Below are positions 9,141 to 17,320 of a stretch of 64,000 nt of DNA, piece after piece. The position numbers and the translations under genes are program-made. The stretch spans positions 1 to 64,000 of the forward strand of contig JAIOOR010000006.1 in assembly GCA_021414365.1 (NCBI GenBank), in the 5' to 3' direction. Source of the DNA: Nitrosarchaeum sp. (GTDB lineage: Archaea; Thermoproteota; Nitrososphaeria; Nitrososphaerales; Nitrosopumilaceae). Each line of letters opens with the position of its first letter. Position 1 is the first letter of the stretch. The notes under the pieces are model-generated. The model saw only the letters and a program-made list of their open reading frames with translations. It did not search any database and was not told the DNA's origin.

Positions 9141-10270
9141 AAACCAAATTTCTGATATTGCTTGCAATTGTTTTCACTGTTATTTTTCCATCGTTTGCGT
9201 ATGGTCTTGTCATGCCAATGACTGCTCAGGAAGTACTTGATGAATTTGACATGATCCTTCTTGGAACAGTAACTGATGTAAAAATAATCAATGGCAAAGC
9301 ACCTGTGTTTACAATAGAAATTGAAGATGTGGTAAAAAAGCCAGACTCTTTTGGAATGTCTAAATCTGTCTTGGCAACTGGATGTAATCCAAATAAAGGA
9401 CATATAGGCACTCCTTGTCCATCATATGAGATAGGTGACAGGGGGCTGTTCCTACTTGCAGGCACTGACAACAACTATGAAGTTTCTTTTTACTCTCGAG
9501 TCGCGAAACCCAATTGCACTTCAGAAGAGTTTCTTGCAAATTACAGAGGTTTAGAATATGGCTTTTTCTTGACGCAAGATGAACAGTCAAAGACATTCTT
9601 TACTGGAAAACCAATTGACATGTACTATAATGTAAACAACAGAGACATGAAAGAAGAAGAGTATTCTGTTATGTTTTCTGCAAATTCTGGCAAATTCGCA
9701 TATTCTAATGTAGTAAACGGTACTGTCAATGAATGTGTAGGGTCTAAGATGATTACCACATCATTTGTTCCAACAGTGATGGGAGTATACGGCTTTAATG
9801 CAGGCTCTGAGGGCGTTTATGGAATATCGATAATTGATCATGGCGCAACCCCATTGAAGCAGTACAAGGCAGGAATACATGCACAGGATACATGGTGTAA
9901 GGAGGATCTTCTTTTGGTTTTAATGCATGACGATACTCCAAATCTAATTTTTGACAACAAGCCAGCATGTGTAAAGCCTAACACCATATCGAATTTCTCA
10001 GAGCGAGATTTGATTGAGCTTGCGTCTTTTTACAATAACAGACCTTTGATTGAGAGATTGTATGTTGGCATGGAAATCTTGAGATTGTCAGACATTCCAA
10101 TCAAAGTGATGGGGCTGTATGAACAAGATCAAGTTTTGGGGGTTATGATTGACAAGGATGAATTAAATAAAATCCCAAATGCTGAAGATTATTTTGATAG
10201 AATTATCAGAGAAGCAATTCCGTTTAATGTCCCTCTGAAAATAACATTTGATAAATACTGGGGAGGATAG
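9137..10270 (+). CDS. Exported protein: NTR/OB-like domain plus cluster Cys motif
   Basis: 377 residues, signal peptide ending near FAYG. Residues ~28-130 (FDMILLGTVTDVK..., then GCN...PCPSYEIGDRGLFLLAG) share the layout of the NTR-like domain in the 7302 protein. A middle beta-rich segment (~150-240) ends in GVYGFNAGSEGVYG. Residues ~254-285 carry the Cys...PACVKPN motif, here followed by SERDL rather than RGW. It is last in the coupled exported-protein run. Function unknown. Confidence 0.75.
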   Translation: MKTKFLILLAIVFTVIFPSFAYGLVMPMTAQEVLDEFDMILLGTVTDVKIINGKAPVFTIEIEDVVKKPDSFGMSKSVLATGCNPNKGHIGTPCPSYEIGDRGLFLLAGTDNNYEVSFYSRVAKPNCTSEEFLANYRGLEYGFFLTQDEQSKTFFTGKPIDMYYNVNNRDMKEEEYSVMFSANSGKFAYSNVVNGTVNECVGSKMITTSFVPTVMGVYGFNAGSEGVYGISIIDHGATPLKQYKAGIHAQDTWCKEDLLLVLMHDDTPNLIFDNKPACVKPNTISNFSERDLIELASFYNNRPLIERLYVGMEILRLSDIPIKVMGLYEQDQVLGVMIDKDELNKIPNAEDYFDRIIREAIPFNVPLKITFDKYWGG

Positions 10271-10282
10271 AACAGGAAAAAC

Positions 10283-10465
10283 ATGTCAAAAAATTGTCCG
10301 TCATGTAATAGCAAAAACATTGCCAAAATCTTTTGGGGACTTCCCGCGGATATGGGATCACTTGAAGAAGAATTAAACAGGAAAGAAATTGTTTTGGGTG
10401 GATGTAATGTAACTAGTTATGATCCTAAATGGGAATGTACTGACTATCATCATAGATGGAGGTAA
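10283..10465 (+). CDS. Small zinc-ribbon protein
   Basis: 60 residues. CPSCNS at the N-terminus, IFWGLPADM, VLGGCNVT and a final PKWECTDYHHRW match a widespread family of short zinc-ribbon proteins whose usual pattern is CPxCGS...YGxP...GGC...PxWxCxxCxxxW. In this copy the second half of the last CxxC is replaced by Tyr-His-His, so histidines may complete the site. Role unknown. Confidence 0.7.
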   Translation: MSKNCPSCNSKNIAKIFWGLPADMGSLEEELNRKEIVLGGCNVTSYDPKWECTDYHHRWR

Positions 10466-10562
10466 AATGGAATCCATAAATGAAAAAATATGAGCCATAC
10501 ATGGAGGAATTTAGGACACGATTTTACGCATAAATGATGTCTTATTTTGCACTTTTTTGTAT

Positions 10563-11165
10563 CTAATACTTTTTTCCTAATTTCTGCCACATATCATCCA
10601 AAATATCAAACCGTTTTACGTATGTCTCACCAAATAGTTCCTTATGGCTTGATGCACTAACTGGCATACTCAATCTTGCTAGAGCAGTCACAAATTCTTT
10701 AACATCGTTATCTTTTGCAAGTTCTTCTTTTGCAAGCGTACCTAACAATAAGTAAAATGAATTGTCTAAATCAAGTATGTGATAAGCATGGGCTAGATAC
10801 AGCAGGGCATCTGTATAATCTTCATTTAACTCAGCTAAACAATAATCAAAAAGCAGGTATTCTATTGGATATGATGGATTTACCTTCCTTAACTTTGTAT
10901 AAATTTGCTCTATGATGAGATAGCCCCATCTATCATCCATCAAAAGCTTTGTAAATAACTGCACTAGTTTTCTTACGCTAATACTATCTGTATCGTATCC
11001 AATTTTTTTCAAAAATTCTATACTTTCATCTTTAGAAATTCCAAATTCAGAATCAAGTATAGATGCATTATGTATGGTTTGAATTTTAAAGCCTACTATC
11101 GGAATATCTTGAATTACATATGCTAGTTCTTGAAAAATATCTGGCGAAAATACTGACTCTTTCAA
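10563..11165 (-). CDS. Conserved unknown helical protein
   Basis: 200 residues from a TTG start. It is predicted almost entirely helical, with a central stretch (YCLAELNEDYTDALLYLAHAYHILDLD) resembling tandem helical-repeat scaffolds. There is no signal peptide or membrane segment. It stands alone on the minus strand between plus-strand units. I do not recognise a family. Confidence 0.6.
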   Translation of the reverse strand: MKESVFSPDIFQELAYVIQDIPIVGFKIQTIHNASILDSEFGISKDESIEFLKKIGYDTDSISVRKLVQLFTKLLMDDRWGYLIIEQIYTKLRKVNPSYPIEYLLFDYCLAELNEDYTDALLYLAHAYHILDLDNSFYLLLGTLAKEELAKDNDVKEFVTALARLSMPVSASSHKELFGETYVKRFDILDDMWQKLGKKY

Positions 11166-11378
11166 TATTTTTTCTTAAATTACTGAATTATATTGTTTTC
11201 TTGAAGTCTTTGTTGGGCGATATTTTTCCACCCACATGCCTGTTGATAACATGTGATCTTCTGGTCTAATTCCCACTAATAAATCGAAATTAATAGGATC
11301 AATTGATCTAACAAAATAGTGAATAGAATTGATCGATCCATTACATCAGGAACTTATGATAAAAAATGGATTAGAATT

Positions 11379-11585
11379 ATGGATGAAAAAGATTTTGAGA
11401 ACTTGGACTTGTTAGAATTACATTATTTACAATTAGAAGAACTTGATACTGCAACTTTGATTGAAATTATAAAATCTCAAAGAAAACTAACTGACTCTTT
11501 ACAAAATATTCAACGTTCCCCTTATGGTGAAATGATTATTCAAGAGGAGGAGGAAGTCATTAAAGATGAAGACGAGTATTTATAA
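11379..11585 (+). CDS. Small acidic helical protein
   Basis: 68 residues from the ATG at 11379; a GTG at 11319 would add 20 residues that look non-coding in character. The protein is acidic and helical, ending EEEEVIKDEDEYL. Its stop shares one base with the next start (TAATG), so the two are translationally coupled and probably partners. No recognised family. Confidence 0.6.
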   Translation: MDEKDFENLDLLELHYLQLEELDTATLIEIIKSQRKLTDSLQNIQRSPYGEMIIQEEEEVIKDEDEYL

Positions 11586-13000
11586 TGATGTCATTTTTAC
11601 CTGCCCCTAGACCAAAGTATCAGTATTCTACAGTAAGATTTTTTGAAAGAGAACATGGCATTGAATTTACAAAATATGAGTTAGACCAGATGCAACATTT
11701 TGCTGAAGCCAGAAAACGAGAACATGTTGAAATCACAGGATATGTTGCTTGGTGTAGACCACCATATTTTCTCCTATTGCCTACAACAACTACACCAAAT
11801 GGAAGGATAATTTGTAAAGTAGAAGATGGACTAAATTATCCTGATCTAAATCAATATTCTACTATACGTGGAAATTGGAAAGTGGATATACTCAAAAAGA
11901 AACTTGAGAAAGTTCTGGTAGTATCAGATATTGTCAAAACAAAGCAGGATTTTGGAAAAATAAAACCTGACATATCTACAAAAGATTTTGTTGATATTTT
12001 ATTTGAAAAATGGAGAAATATTCGAGGTACCACAAAAGCGTTGATATCTCAAAGTTTTGTTAGTTCTCCTACAACAATGACTGAGAGAACAGGAGGATTC
12101 ACGTTGACATTTGCAAGTTATTCAAAGAAAAATGCTTTGGATATGTTTCTAAGAGATTTGAATAGATTTATCCCAGCAGATTTTACTAAAAACAAGTCTC
12201 TTTCTTTTCCAGTACCTGAATTAGGAATTAAAGCAAATTTACCAAAATTTGGTTGGGATAACAATGTAGCAAATATAGAAAACATTCCAAAAAAAGTAGA
12301 CGTAAAACTAGACAGAATTCCACAAAACACAGATGAATGTTCTATTACCTTACTTCAAAATACCATGGGGCCCTTTAATTTTGATGCAAGGGGAATGGTA
12401 AAGTCTGATTACCCAATTGTATTGGAAGAACATGTAGAAAGAACTCGTGTATCGTATGATGTGGATCTATCTATTTCTAAATTTATTTTAGCTACAAGAT
12501 TGTCAGCACCAACTGTTTCACTTGATGTTTTCAATCATGGTATTTTACATAATAGAAATAAAATCACAAAACTTGCAAATGACTATGATGCATTTTCAAA
12601 AAGAACAGGAAATGAGCAATTTCTAGATCTTGGGCATAAGGGTAAACCACTTTCAATTCATAATCTCGCCATGTCTATCGGTCGTTCTAATTCCTTAGAT
12701 ACGCTATCTACAGATGAGATAGAAAATGCATCTCAAATTTACATTAAGAACTTGGAAAACGTTATGGAAATTCAAGAATTGTGGGGATATGATGAGATCC
12801 CAGCATCTGCAACTATGTCAATCACTGAAAGACGTATTTGGACATATTTGAGAGATAATCCCGATCAATCCACCCTAGAAATTTCAGACAATATGGGAAT
12901 TCCTTTAGTGGATATTGAAAAAAATATTCGTTCACTATTGATGAATTCAGCAATATATGAATCTGGGTTTGAAAGATATTCTACTGTATCGCAATACTAG
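11585..13000 (+). CDS. Unknown protein with OB-like and C-terminal winged-helix regions
   Basis: 471 residues. Residues ~45-120 (EITGYVAWC...GRIICKVEDG...STIRGNWKV...VVSDIV) read like an OB-fold. Residues ~415-455 (ITERRIWTYLRDNPDQSTLEISDNMGIP) form a clear winged-helix motif. The region between has TGGFTLTFASYSKKNALDMFLRDL and a helical block similar in texture to the lid of replication helicases, but no Walker A or B. It may be a nucleic-acid-binding protein, conceivably MCM-derived without its ATPase; that is a guess. Coupled to the acidic 11379 protein. Confidence 0.6.
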   Translation: MMSFLPAPRPKYQYSTVRFFEREHGIEFTKYELDQMQHFAEARKREHVEITGYVAWCRPPYFLLLPTTTTPNGRIICKVEDGLNYPDLNQYSTIRGNWKVDILKKKLEKVLVVSDIVKTKQDFGKIKPDISTKDFVDILFEKWRNIRGTTKALISQSFVSSPTTMTERTGGFTLTFASYSKKNALDMFLRDLNRFIPADFTKNKSLSFPVPELGIKANLPKFGWDNNVANIENIPKKVDVKLDRIPQNTDECSITLLQNTMGPFNFDARGMVKSDYPIVLEEHVERTRVSYDVDLSISKFILATRLSAPTVSLDVFNHGILHNRNKITKLANDYDAFSKRTGNEQFLDLGHKGKPLSIHNLAMSIGRSNSLDTLSTDEIENASQIYIKNLENVMEIQELWGYDEIPASATMSITERRIWTYLRDNPDQSTLEISDNMGIPLVDIEKNIRSLLMNSAIYESGFERYSTVSQY

Positions 13001-13051
13001 GTAATTACACCATTACCACTTACTTCTTAACAAAAAATTAAACAATACTTT

Positions 13052-13258
13052 GTGAAACAAGTAAAATTACCTACTCAATTCAAAACAAAACTACGAAATT
13101 GCCCTACTGGATGTACACAAAGAAGAACAAAAAACTATAGACTTGCAGAGAAAAGAACTTTTGATGGTAGAAAATGTTCTAATTGTGGATTTATTACAAT
13201 AACTGGTGAATTTAAACCGCAATTTCAAAAATTTCAATTACTAAAACCCATTGTTTAA
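13052..13258 (+). CDS. Small basic zinc-ribbon-like protein
   Basis: 68 residues from GTG. The pattern NCPTGCTQRRTK...KCSNCGF gives two Cys pairs (CxxxC and CxxC) about 25 residues apart in a strongly basic chain, suggesting a zinc ribbon that binds nucleic acid. It follows the 11585 gene by 51 nt on the same strand. Function unknown. Confidence 0.55.
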   Translation: MKQVKLPTQFKTKLRNCPTGCTQRRTKNYRLAEKRTFDGRKCSNCGFITITGEFKPQFQKFQLLKPIV

Positions 13259-13325
13259 TGATATTGTAAAATATATTGGAAATAGAATTACTCCTGATTT
13301 TTTCTAATTATTATTTTTTGGCAGA

Positions 13326-13739
13326 TTATGATCTTTTGATGTTATTAGACTCATCTTTTACTCGTCTAATTGTAATGTATTCTATATCTCCATCACGAAT
13401 AAGCCATCTGCTTAATTTTCTATGTGCTCCAAATCCATTTGTAGGAACAGCATGCCAATTACCATCCGTGACATCTTTTAACAATACCCTTAATTCTTCT
13501 TTAGCTGTTTTTGGAAAATCTGTATTTTTCCATCCATATTCTTTGGCTAATTCAGGATATTGTTGCACACGTTCTACAAATTGAGCTAATAATGGTTGTA
13601 ATTCTTTTCTTTGAAATAAAATCTCAACAAGATCATTTTCATAAATCTCATCAACTTCCTCCATTTCTAATATTTCTAAAACAAGACTTTCTATCTCGAA
13701 ACCCCATGCTAAACCAGATTCAGCTTTGTCTTCTTCCAA
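13326..13739 (-). CDS. Conserved unknown soluble protein
   Basis: 137 residues from TTG (no ATG is available in frame). N-terminal half acidic and helical (LVLEILEMEEVDEIYENDLVE), C-terminal half with DGNWHAVPTNGFGAHRKLSRW. No signal peptide. It is convergent with the 13052 gene. No family recognised. Confidence 0.55.
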   Translation of the reverse strand: MEEDKAESGLAWGFEIESLVLEILEMEEVDEIYENDLVEILFQRKELQPLLAQFVERVQQYPELAKEYGWKNTDFPKTAKEELRVLLKDVTDGNWHAVPTNGFGAHRKLSRWLIRDGDIEYITIRRVKDESNNIKRS

Positions 13740-13924
13740 GTAATAATGGAATAATTATTTTCATTTAATATTATTTCTATTTGGTTCAGAAAAATCTAAT
13801 ATGTTCTTGTACACTTGAAAATATTATTACATTACCAAAATACGGATATCTTCAGCAAGCAGGAAAAGGCAACACAGACAGTACTTGAGCAGGCAGAAAA
13901 TAGGATCTAATAGAAATACCAGTA

Positions 13925-14386
13925 ATGGTTTGTTCTTTTAAGTTGAAAGTTGGGGGATTTATAGCTGGAATAATTTTGATGATAATTGGTGTGATTGTTT
14001 ATTTTAGCATGCAACAATCAATGTCTGACTGTGGAAGTTTTATTGGACAGCTAGGAAGAGCATTCAGCGGAGATATCGCTCAAAGATGTCAGATGGCGTC
14101 AATAATGCAGATAGGTTCTGTAGTTTTGATAGTGATTGGAATTGGTTCATTGATTTACGGTGCTGTATCGTCTGGAGAACCAAGACACAGGGGATACTAT
14201 TGCAAGATTTGCGGTTCAGAATCTGATTCATTAGATGGAATTAGATATCACATGGAACATTTTCATGAGAAAGGCATCAATTCACAAAACGATGATGTAA
14301 AAAATCTAGGAATTCTCAAAGAAAGACTTGCTAAAGGAGAAATCACAAAAGAAGAATATGATGAATTGAAAAAAGAATTCACCTAG
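13925..14386 (+). CDS. Membrane protein with C2H2 zinc finger and SHOCT domain
   Basis: 153 residues: two transmembrane helices (about 8-30 and 58-80), then a C2H2-type finger (YYCKICGSESDSLDGIRYHMEHFH, quoted here as CKICG...HMEHFH), and a C-terminal SHOCT motif (GILKERLAKGEITKEEYDEL). SHOCT is a short oligomerisation domain, usually bacterial, found at the ends of membrane proteins. A membrane-tethered C2H2 finger next to SHOCT is an unusual order. The cytoplasmic side is likely for both. A run of eleven T follows the stop. Confidence 0.75.
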   Translation: MVCSFKLKVGGFIAGIILMIIGVIVYFSMQQSMSDCGSFIGQLGRAFSGDIAQRCQMASIMQIGSVVLIVIGIGSLIYGAVSSGEPRHRGYYCKICGSESDSLDGIRYHMEHFHEKGINSQNDDVKNLGILKERLAKGEITKEEYDELKKEFT

Positions 14387-14398
14387 GCACATATGATC

Positions 14399-14409
14399 TT
14401 TTTTTTTTT
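14399..14409 (+). terminator. Poly-T terminator
   Basis: Eleven consecutive T about 12 nt after the stop of the 13925 gene, without a strong hairpin. Archaeal transcription, with aCPSF1/FttA, terminates at U-rich tracts of this kind. Confidence 0.5.
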
Positions 14410-14442
14410 GGAATAATTTTTGCTTTATTAACCAAATAGATT

Positions 14443-15051
14443 TTGTTAAATAATGAATCATACCCATCAACAATGATTCTAAACGTGAATAGTGAAAAAT
14501 TTCAAAAAGAATTATCTTGGATTCAAATTGTTGCTACAGGTTCTATCGCATTAGGTGCGATAGTAGTTACCCTTGGATTAACAATGATGTCATTATTTTC
14601 TGAAATACCGTTACCAGAAGAAAATAGAAATAATATCAATATTTTTGTCCAGATAATTTTGTACATTGGAATTGCAATAATCTTTTTGGGTTTAGGTGTA
14701 CCATATCTAAGAATTAAGAGATTAAAGTTGGACGGGTTTGAAAATTACAATTATAAATCAAACATATCAAGACAGGTGATACTTTTTGATGAGATGTATG
14801 ATGGAAAAGACGAAGAATTATCAAAAAAGGGTTACAAAACACAAAGTGTAAAAAAGCTTCGTCTCACTGGCAAATCACTACAATATGACTATTCCGTTTT
14901 AAAATATGTTGAAGAAAATAAAATGATCTTAATTACCGAGGATTCAGAAAACTATGGAGGTTGTCAAGAAAATAACTTAACATGTATCAAACTAGGTCAA
15001 AATCCATCCGTTGATGAGATTCTAAAAGAATTAGAGTCATTAAAAAGTTAA
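14443..15051 (+). CDS. Membrane protein of unknown function
   Basis: 202 residues from TTG, or 192 from the ATG at 14473; I cannot decide between them. Two transmembrane helices (about 27-50 and 65-88) are followed by a cytoplasmic alpha/beta domain (~110-200) with YDYSVLKYVEENKMILITEDSENYGG. That last segment recalls PIN-like or Mut7-C-like folds, which is weak evidence. No operon partner. Confidence 0.55.
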   Translation: MLNNESYPSTMILNVNSEKFQKELSWIQIVATGSIALGAIVVTLGLTMMSLFSEIPLPEENRNNINIFVQIILYIGIAIIFLGLGVPYLRIKRLKLDGFENYNYKSNISRQVILFDEMYDGKDEELSKKGYKTQSVKKLRLTGKSLQYDYSVLKYVEENKMILITEDSENYGGCQENNLTCIKLGQNPSVDEILKELESLKS

Positions 15052-15126
15052 TTAACCAATTCCATTTTTTGAAAATTAAAACAATATGTTATCAAATTAA
15101 TATTCTACATTGTAGTAATATGAAAA

Positions 15127-16137
15127 GTGTCTGATGATAATATCGAAAATATGAGGCTATATTTTCTTCAAGAATATCATAGACATGGAATGCCTGCAAG
15201 AGTAGGAATCGTAAAATTCTTCTTAGATCAAATTAATGATAATCTAAAAACATACAATCCAAAACAAATTGAAAAAGAAAGAAAATTTGATCTCAATAAC
15301 AAACAAAAATTAGGCTTACTTCAGATTGGCACTATTTCACATTTAATGTTACTAATTGAAGATATAGCCACACTTTTTACAGCTTTTAAAAATAATGAAT
15401 GGAATTACTACGAATATCTAGATCGAAAAGGAGATGATGATTTAGGAGTAATCATATCTAAATTTTATTTACATATTGATGAACTCAAAGATGAAGATAT
15501 ACGATTAGTTTTAGGATATGTTAATCCAAGAAAATTAAATTATGATGAATCTGATAAAGACTTTCTCTCCTCGATTATACAAAAAAATATTCATTCGATG
15601 AGATATTTTCTTGTCAAAGCTAGTGTTTTTTGGCGTAGTCATATCCAAGTATTTAGAAGATACAAACATGCGGGATTTCCAATACTTTTAGGACTTCCAA
15701 TTCCGACAAATGATTCTGTGTTGAAGAAAAAATTTGATTTTACATCTCTTGCATTGACTTCAAAAGAAAACATCGGAGAAGAGATGACAGTGATACCATT
15801 TTCACAAAAAGCCTTAGAATCATATCAAACATTCTTAGAAGAGATGTTTATTGTATTGTATAGCGTATTAGAAAACAATTTAATCAAAATTGAAAGAAAA
15901 TTAGATGGTTCAATTCCAAATCCTATAGAACTTTTTACAAAAAGATTGACTAAAAAAGAACTCAAGAGATTGACAAAAATACATAGTGAATTTTTGAAAT
16001 CAACTGCACCTGAAAAATTAGAATATAAGGCGCATGGAGAACCACAGGGAGTTTATCCCACTTGGTATGTTCATTTGGATACATACGTTAAATCCAGCAT
16101 AGATCTTGCAATAGAAAAAAACACTAAAACAAAATGA
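15127..16137 (+). CDS. Lineage-specific unknown soluble protein
   Basis: 336 residues from GTG. Predicted mostly helical and soluble, rich in Lys, Glu and aromatic residues (YFLVKASVFWRSHIQVFRRY; LFTKRLTKKELKRLTKIH). No motif I recognise. It ends at a 452-nt non-coding region with CTAG-centred palindromes. Confidence 0.55.
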   Translation: MSDDNIENMRLYFLQEYHRHGMPARVGIVKFFLDQINDNLKTYNPKQIEKERKFDLNNKQKLGLLQIGTISHLMLLIEDIATLFTAFKNNEWNYYEYLDRKGDDDLGVIISKFYLHIDELKDEDIRLVLGYVNPRKLNYDESDKDFLSSIIQKNIHSMRYFLVKASVFWRSHIQVFRRYKHAGFPILLGLPIPTNDSVLKKKFDFTSLALTSKENIGEEMTVIPFSQKALESYQTFLEEMFIVLYSVLENNLIKIERKLDGSIPNPIELFTKRLTKKELKRLTKIHSEFLKSTAPEKLEYKAHGEPQGVYPTWYVHLDTYVKSSIDLAIEKNTKTK

Positions 16138-16202
16138 AAACTTTTCATCATACTAGTAAATTTTTCTCATTATCTAAAAAAATCTCATGAGTAAATTCAT
16201 TA

Positions 16203-16218
16203 ATTTTACTAGTAAAAT
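16203..16218. repeat. 16-bp perfect palindrome
   Basis: ATTTTACTAGTAAAAT is a perfect palindrome centred on CTAG, in the intergenic region before the 16590 gene. It could be an operator for a dimeric regulator. Related ACTAGT-centred palindromes occur at 25306-25319 and 52361-52374. Confidence 0.6.
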
Positions 16219-16268
16219 CTACGTCTAAATCAGTAGATTTGACTCTATTTTCAAAATTTTATTCATGA

Positions 16269-16289
16269 TTTTACTAAATTCTAGTAAAA
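16269..16289. repeat. Inverted repeat TTTTACTA / TAGTAAAA
   Basis: Two perfect 8-bp arms flank a 5-nt spacer, using the same TTTTACTA unit as the palindrome at 16203. Binding half-sites or an RNA hairpin are both possible. Confidence 0.55.
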
Positions 16290-16589
16290 CTGAATCAGTA
16301 AAGTTTTCTAGTAAAATATAAAATGAAAATGAAACAACGATCTCAAAAAATACGCTGAAATATGTTAAAGAAACTTACCCAAATAGCTCAATGAATATTT
16401 TGTAAATTGCGTTCAAGTGTGTATAACAAACTTAGCTAAATCCTATCAAGATGATAATAATTACCATAAATGTTCAAGAATAATCATCATAAACGGATTC
16501 GGCATTAAAGTAAAAAATCCAATTTATTTAGTCGTTAGAACATAATCTCTTCAAATATATTGATTCAAAAATAAAGTTAGAGGTTCATA

Positions 16590-16859
16590 ATGGACATGAA
16601 AGATGATAGATGTGATTTTTGTAAAGGATTAGGCTCAATTTCATCAAATATTTGTGTATATTGTAATGGAACGGGTGAATGGAATCAGGCTGCACAAGCA
16701 TATGTGAAAAACCATATTTGTCAGTGTATTGTGCTTGATAGAAAATTTTGTCCTGTATGTAACAAAGCATGTCATCATGATACTTCATTGAATCCAAAAC
16801 AAAAGATTGATCCAGGTTATGGAGGCATGTCAATGCCAGAAATTTCCGTGATAGTATAG
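16590..16859 (+). CDS. DnaJ-type cysteine-rich zinc protein
   Basis: 89 residues from ATG, preceded by AGAGG at a suitable distance. CDFCKGLGS and CVYCNGTGE are two CxxCxGxG units as in the DnaJ central zinc domain, and HICQC and FCPVCNKACHH add further ligands. There is no J domain. The small heat-shock gene next door is consistent with a chaperone-related or redox role, which is inference. Confidence 0.7.
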   Translation: MDMKDDRCDFCKGLGSISSNICVYCNGTGEWNQAAQAYVKNHICQCIVLDRKFCPVCNKACHHDTSLNPKQKIDPGYGGMSMPEISVIV

Positions 16860-16901
16860 AAATTGATTAAGGTTCATCTAAAAAATTTAAGTCAATCAAA
16901 G

Positions 16902-16908
16902 TTTATAA
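16902..16908 (+). promoter_or_regulatory. TATA element of the Hsp20 gene
   Basis: TTTATAA ends 26 nt before the ATG of the small heat-shock gene, the spacing expected when the archaeal transcript begins at or next to the start codon (leaderless mRNA). Confidence 0.5.
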
Positions 16909-16933
16909 CCAAAAATCAAATATTTATTTCAAA

Positions 16934-17320
16934 ATGGGAATAGCTAAATCATTGACAAAAGAAATGATAAAAGAGATTGGAAATAAATCAAGAGAGTTTT
17001 ATGAATTTGTTTTACCACCAGTGGATATGTATTTTGATAAGGATAAATTAACATTATTAATTGACTTACCAGGATTTACAAAAAATGATATTAAATTATC
17101 ACTTGAAGGAAATATTCTTACCATTCAAGCATGTAAAGATATTTCTGATAAAAAAGATCACAGTATAATTTGTAATCAAAGACCTAACATTATAGATAAA
17201 AAAATACGATTACCAGTTGACATAAAAGATGAAGAAATAAATTCTGCAAAATATGAAAACGGTGTGTTAACAGTTATGATTCCTGTTAAAAAACACGGAA
17301 AAGATATTTCAATAGAATAA
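16934..17320 (+). CDS. Small heat-shock protein, Hsp20/alpha-crystallin family
   Basis: 128 residues. The alpha-crystallin domain spans ~35-125: VDMYFDKDKLTLLIDLPGFTK, LEGNILTIQA, and the closing ENGVLTVMIP, which is the family's A-x-x-x-(N)GVL-x-V/I-x-(I/V/L)P signature. As a holdase it would oligomerise and keep unfolding proteins soluble. The usual C-terminal I-x-I tail appears as the end ISIE. It is convergent with the UbiB-type gene, with no gap. Confidence 0.9.
   Translation: MGIAKSLTKEMIKEIGNKSREFYEFVLPPVDMYFDKDKLTLLIDLPGFTKNDIKLSLEGNILTIQACKDISDKKDHSIICNQRPNIIDKKIRLPVDIKDEEINSAKYENGVLTVMIPVKKHGKDISIE

Larger units (their letters stand above)
16138..16589. other. Intergenic region with CTAGTAAA repeats
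   Basis: 452 nt without a convincing ORF. The first ~180 nt contain four copies of CTAGTAAA(A) (near 16153, 16209, 16281 and 16308), one within a perfect 16-nt palindrome and one in an 8-bp inverted repeat. The remaining ~260 nt are AT-rich with no feature I can support apart from a Shine-Dalgarno-like AGAGG just before the 16590 start. A regulatory region or a small RNA are both possible. Confidence 0.5.

Noticed and set aside
16376-16589. Possible small RNA gene downstream of the CTAGTAAA cluster
   Set aside because: No stem-loop, box motifs or terminator clear enough to call.
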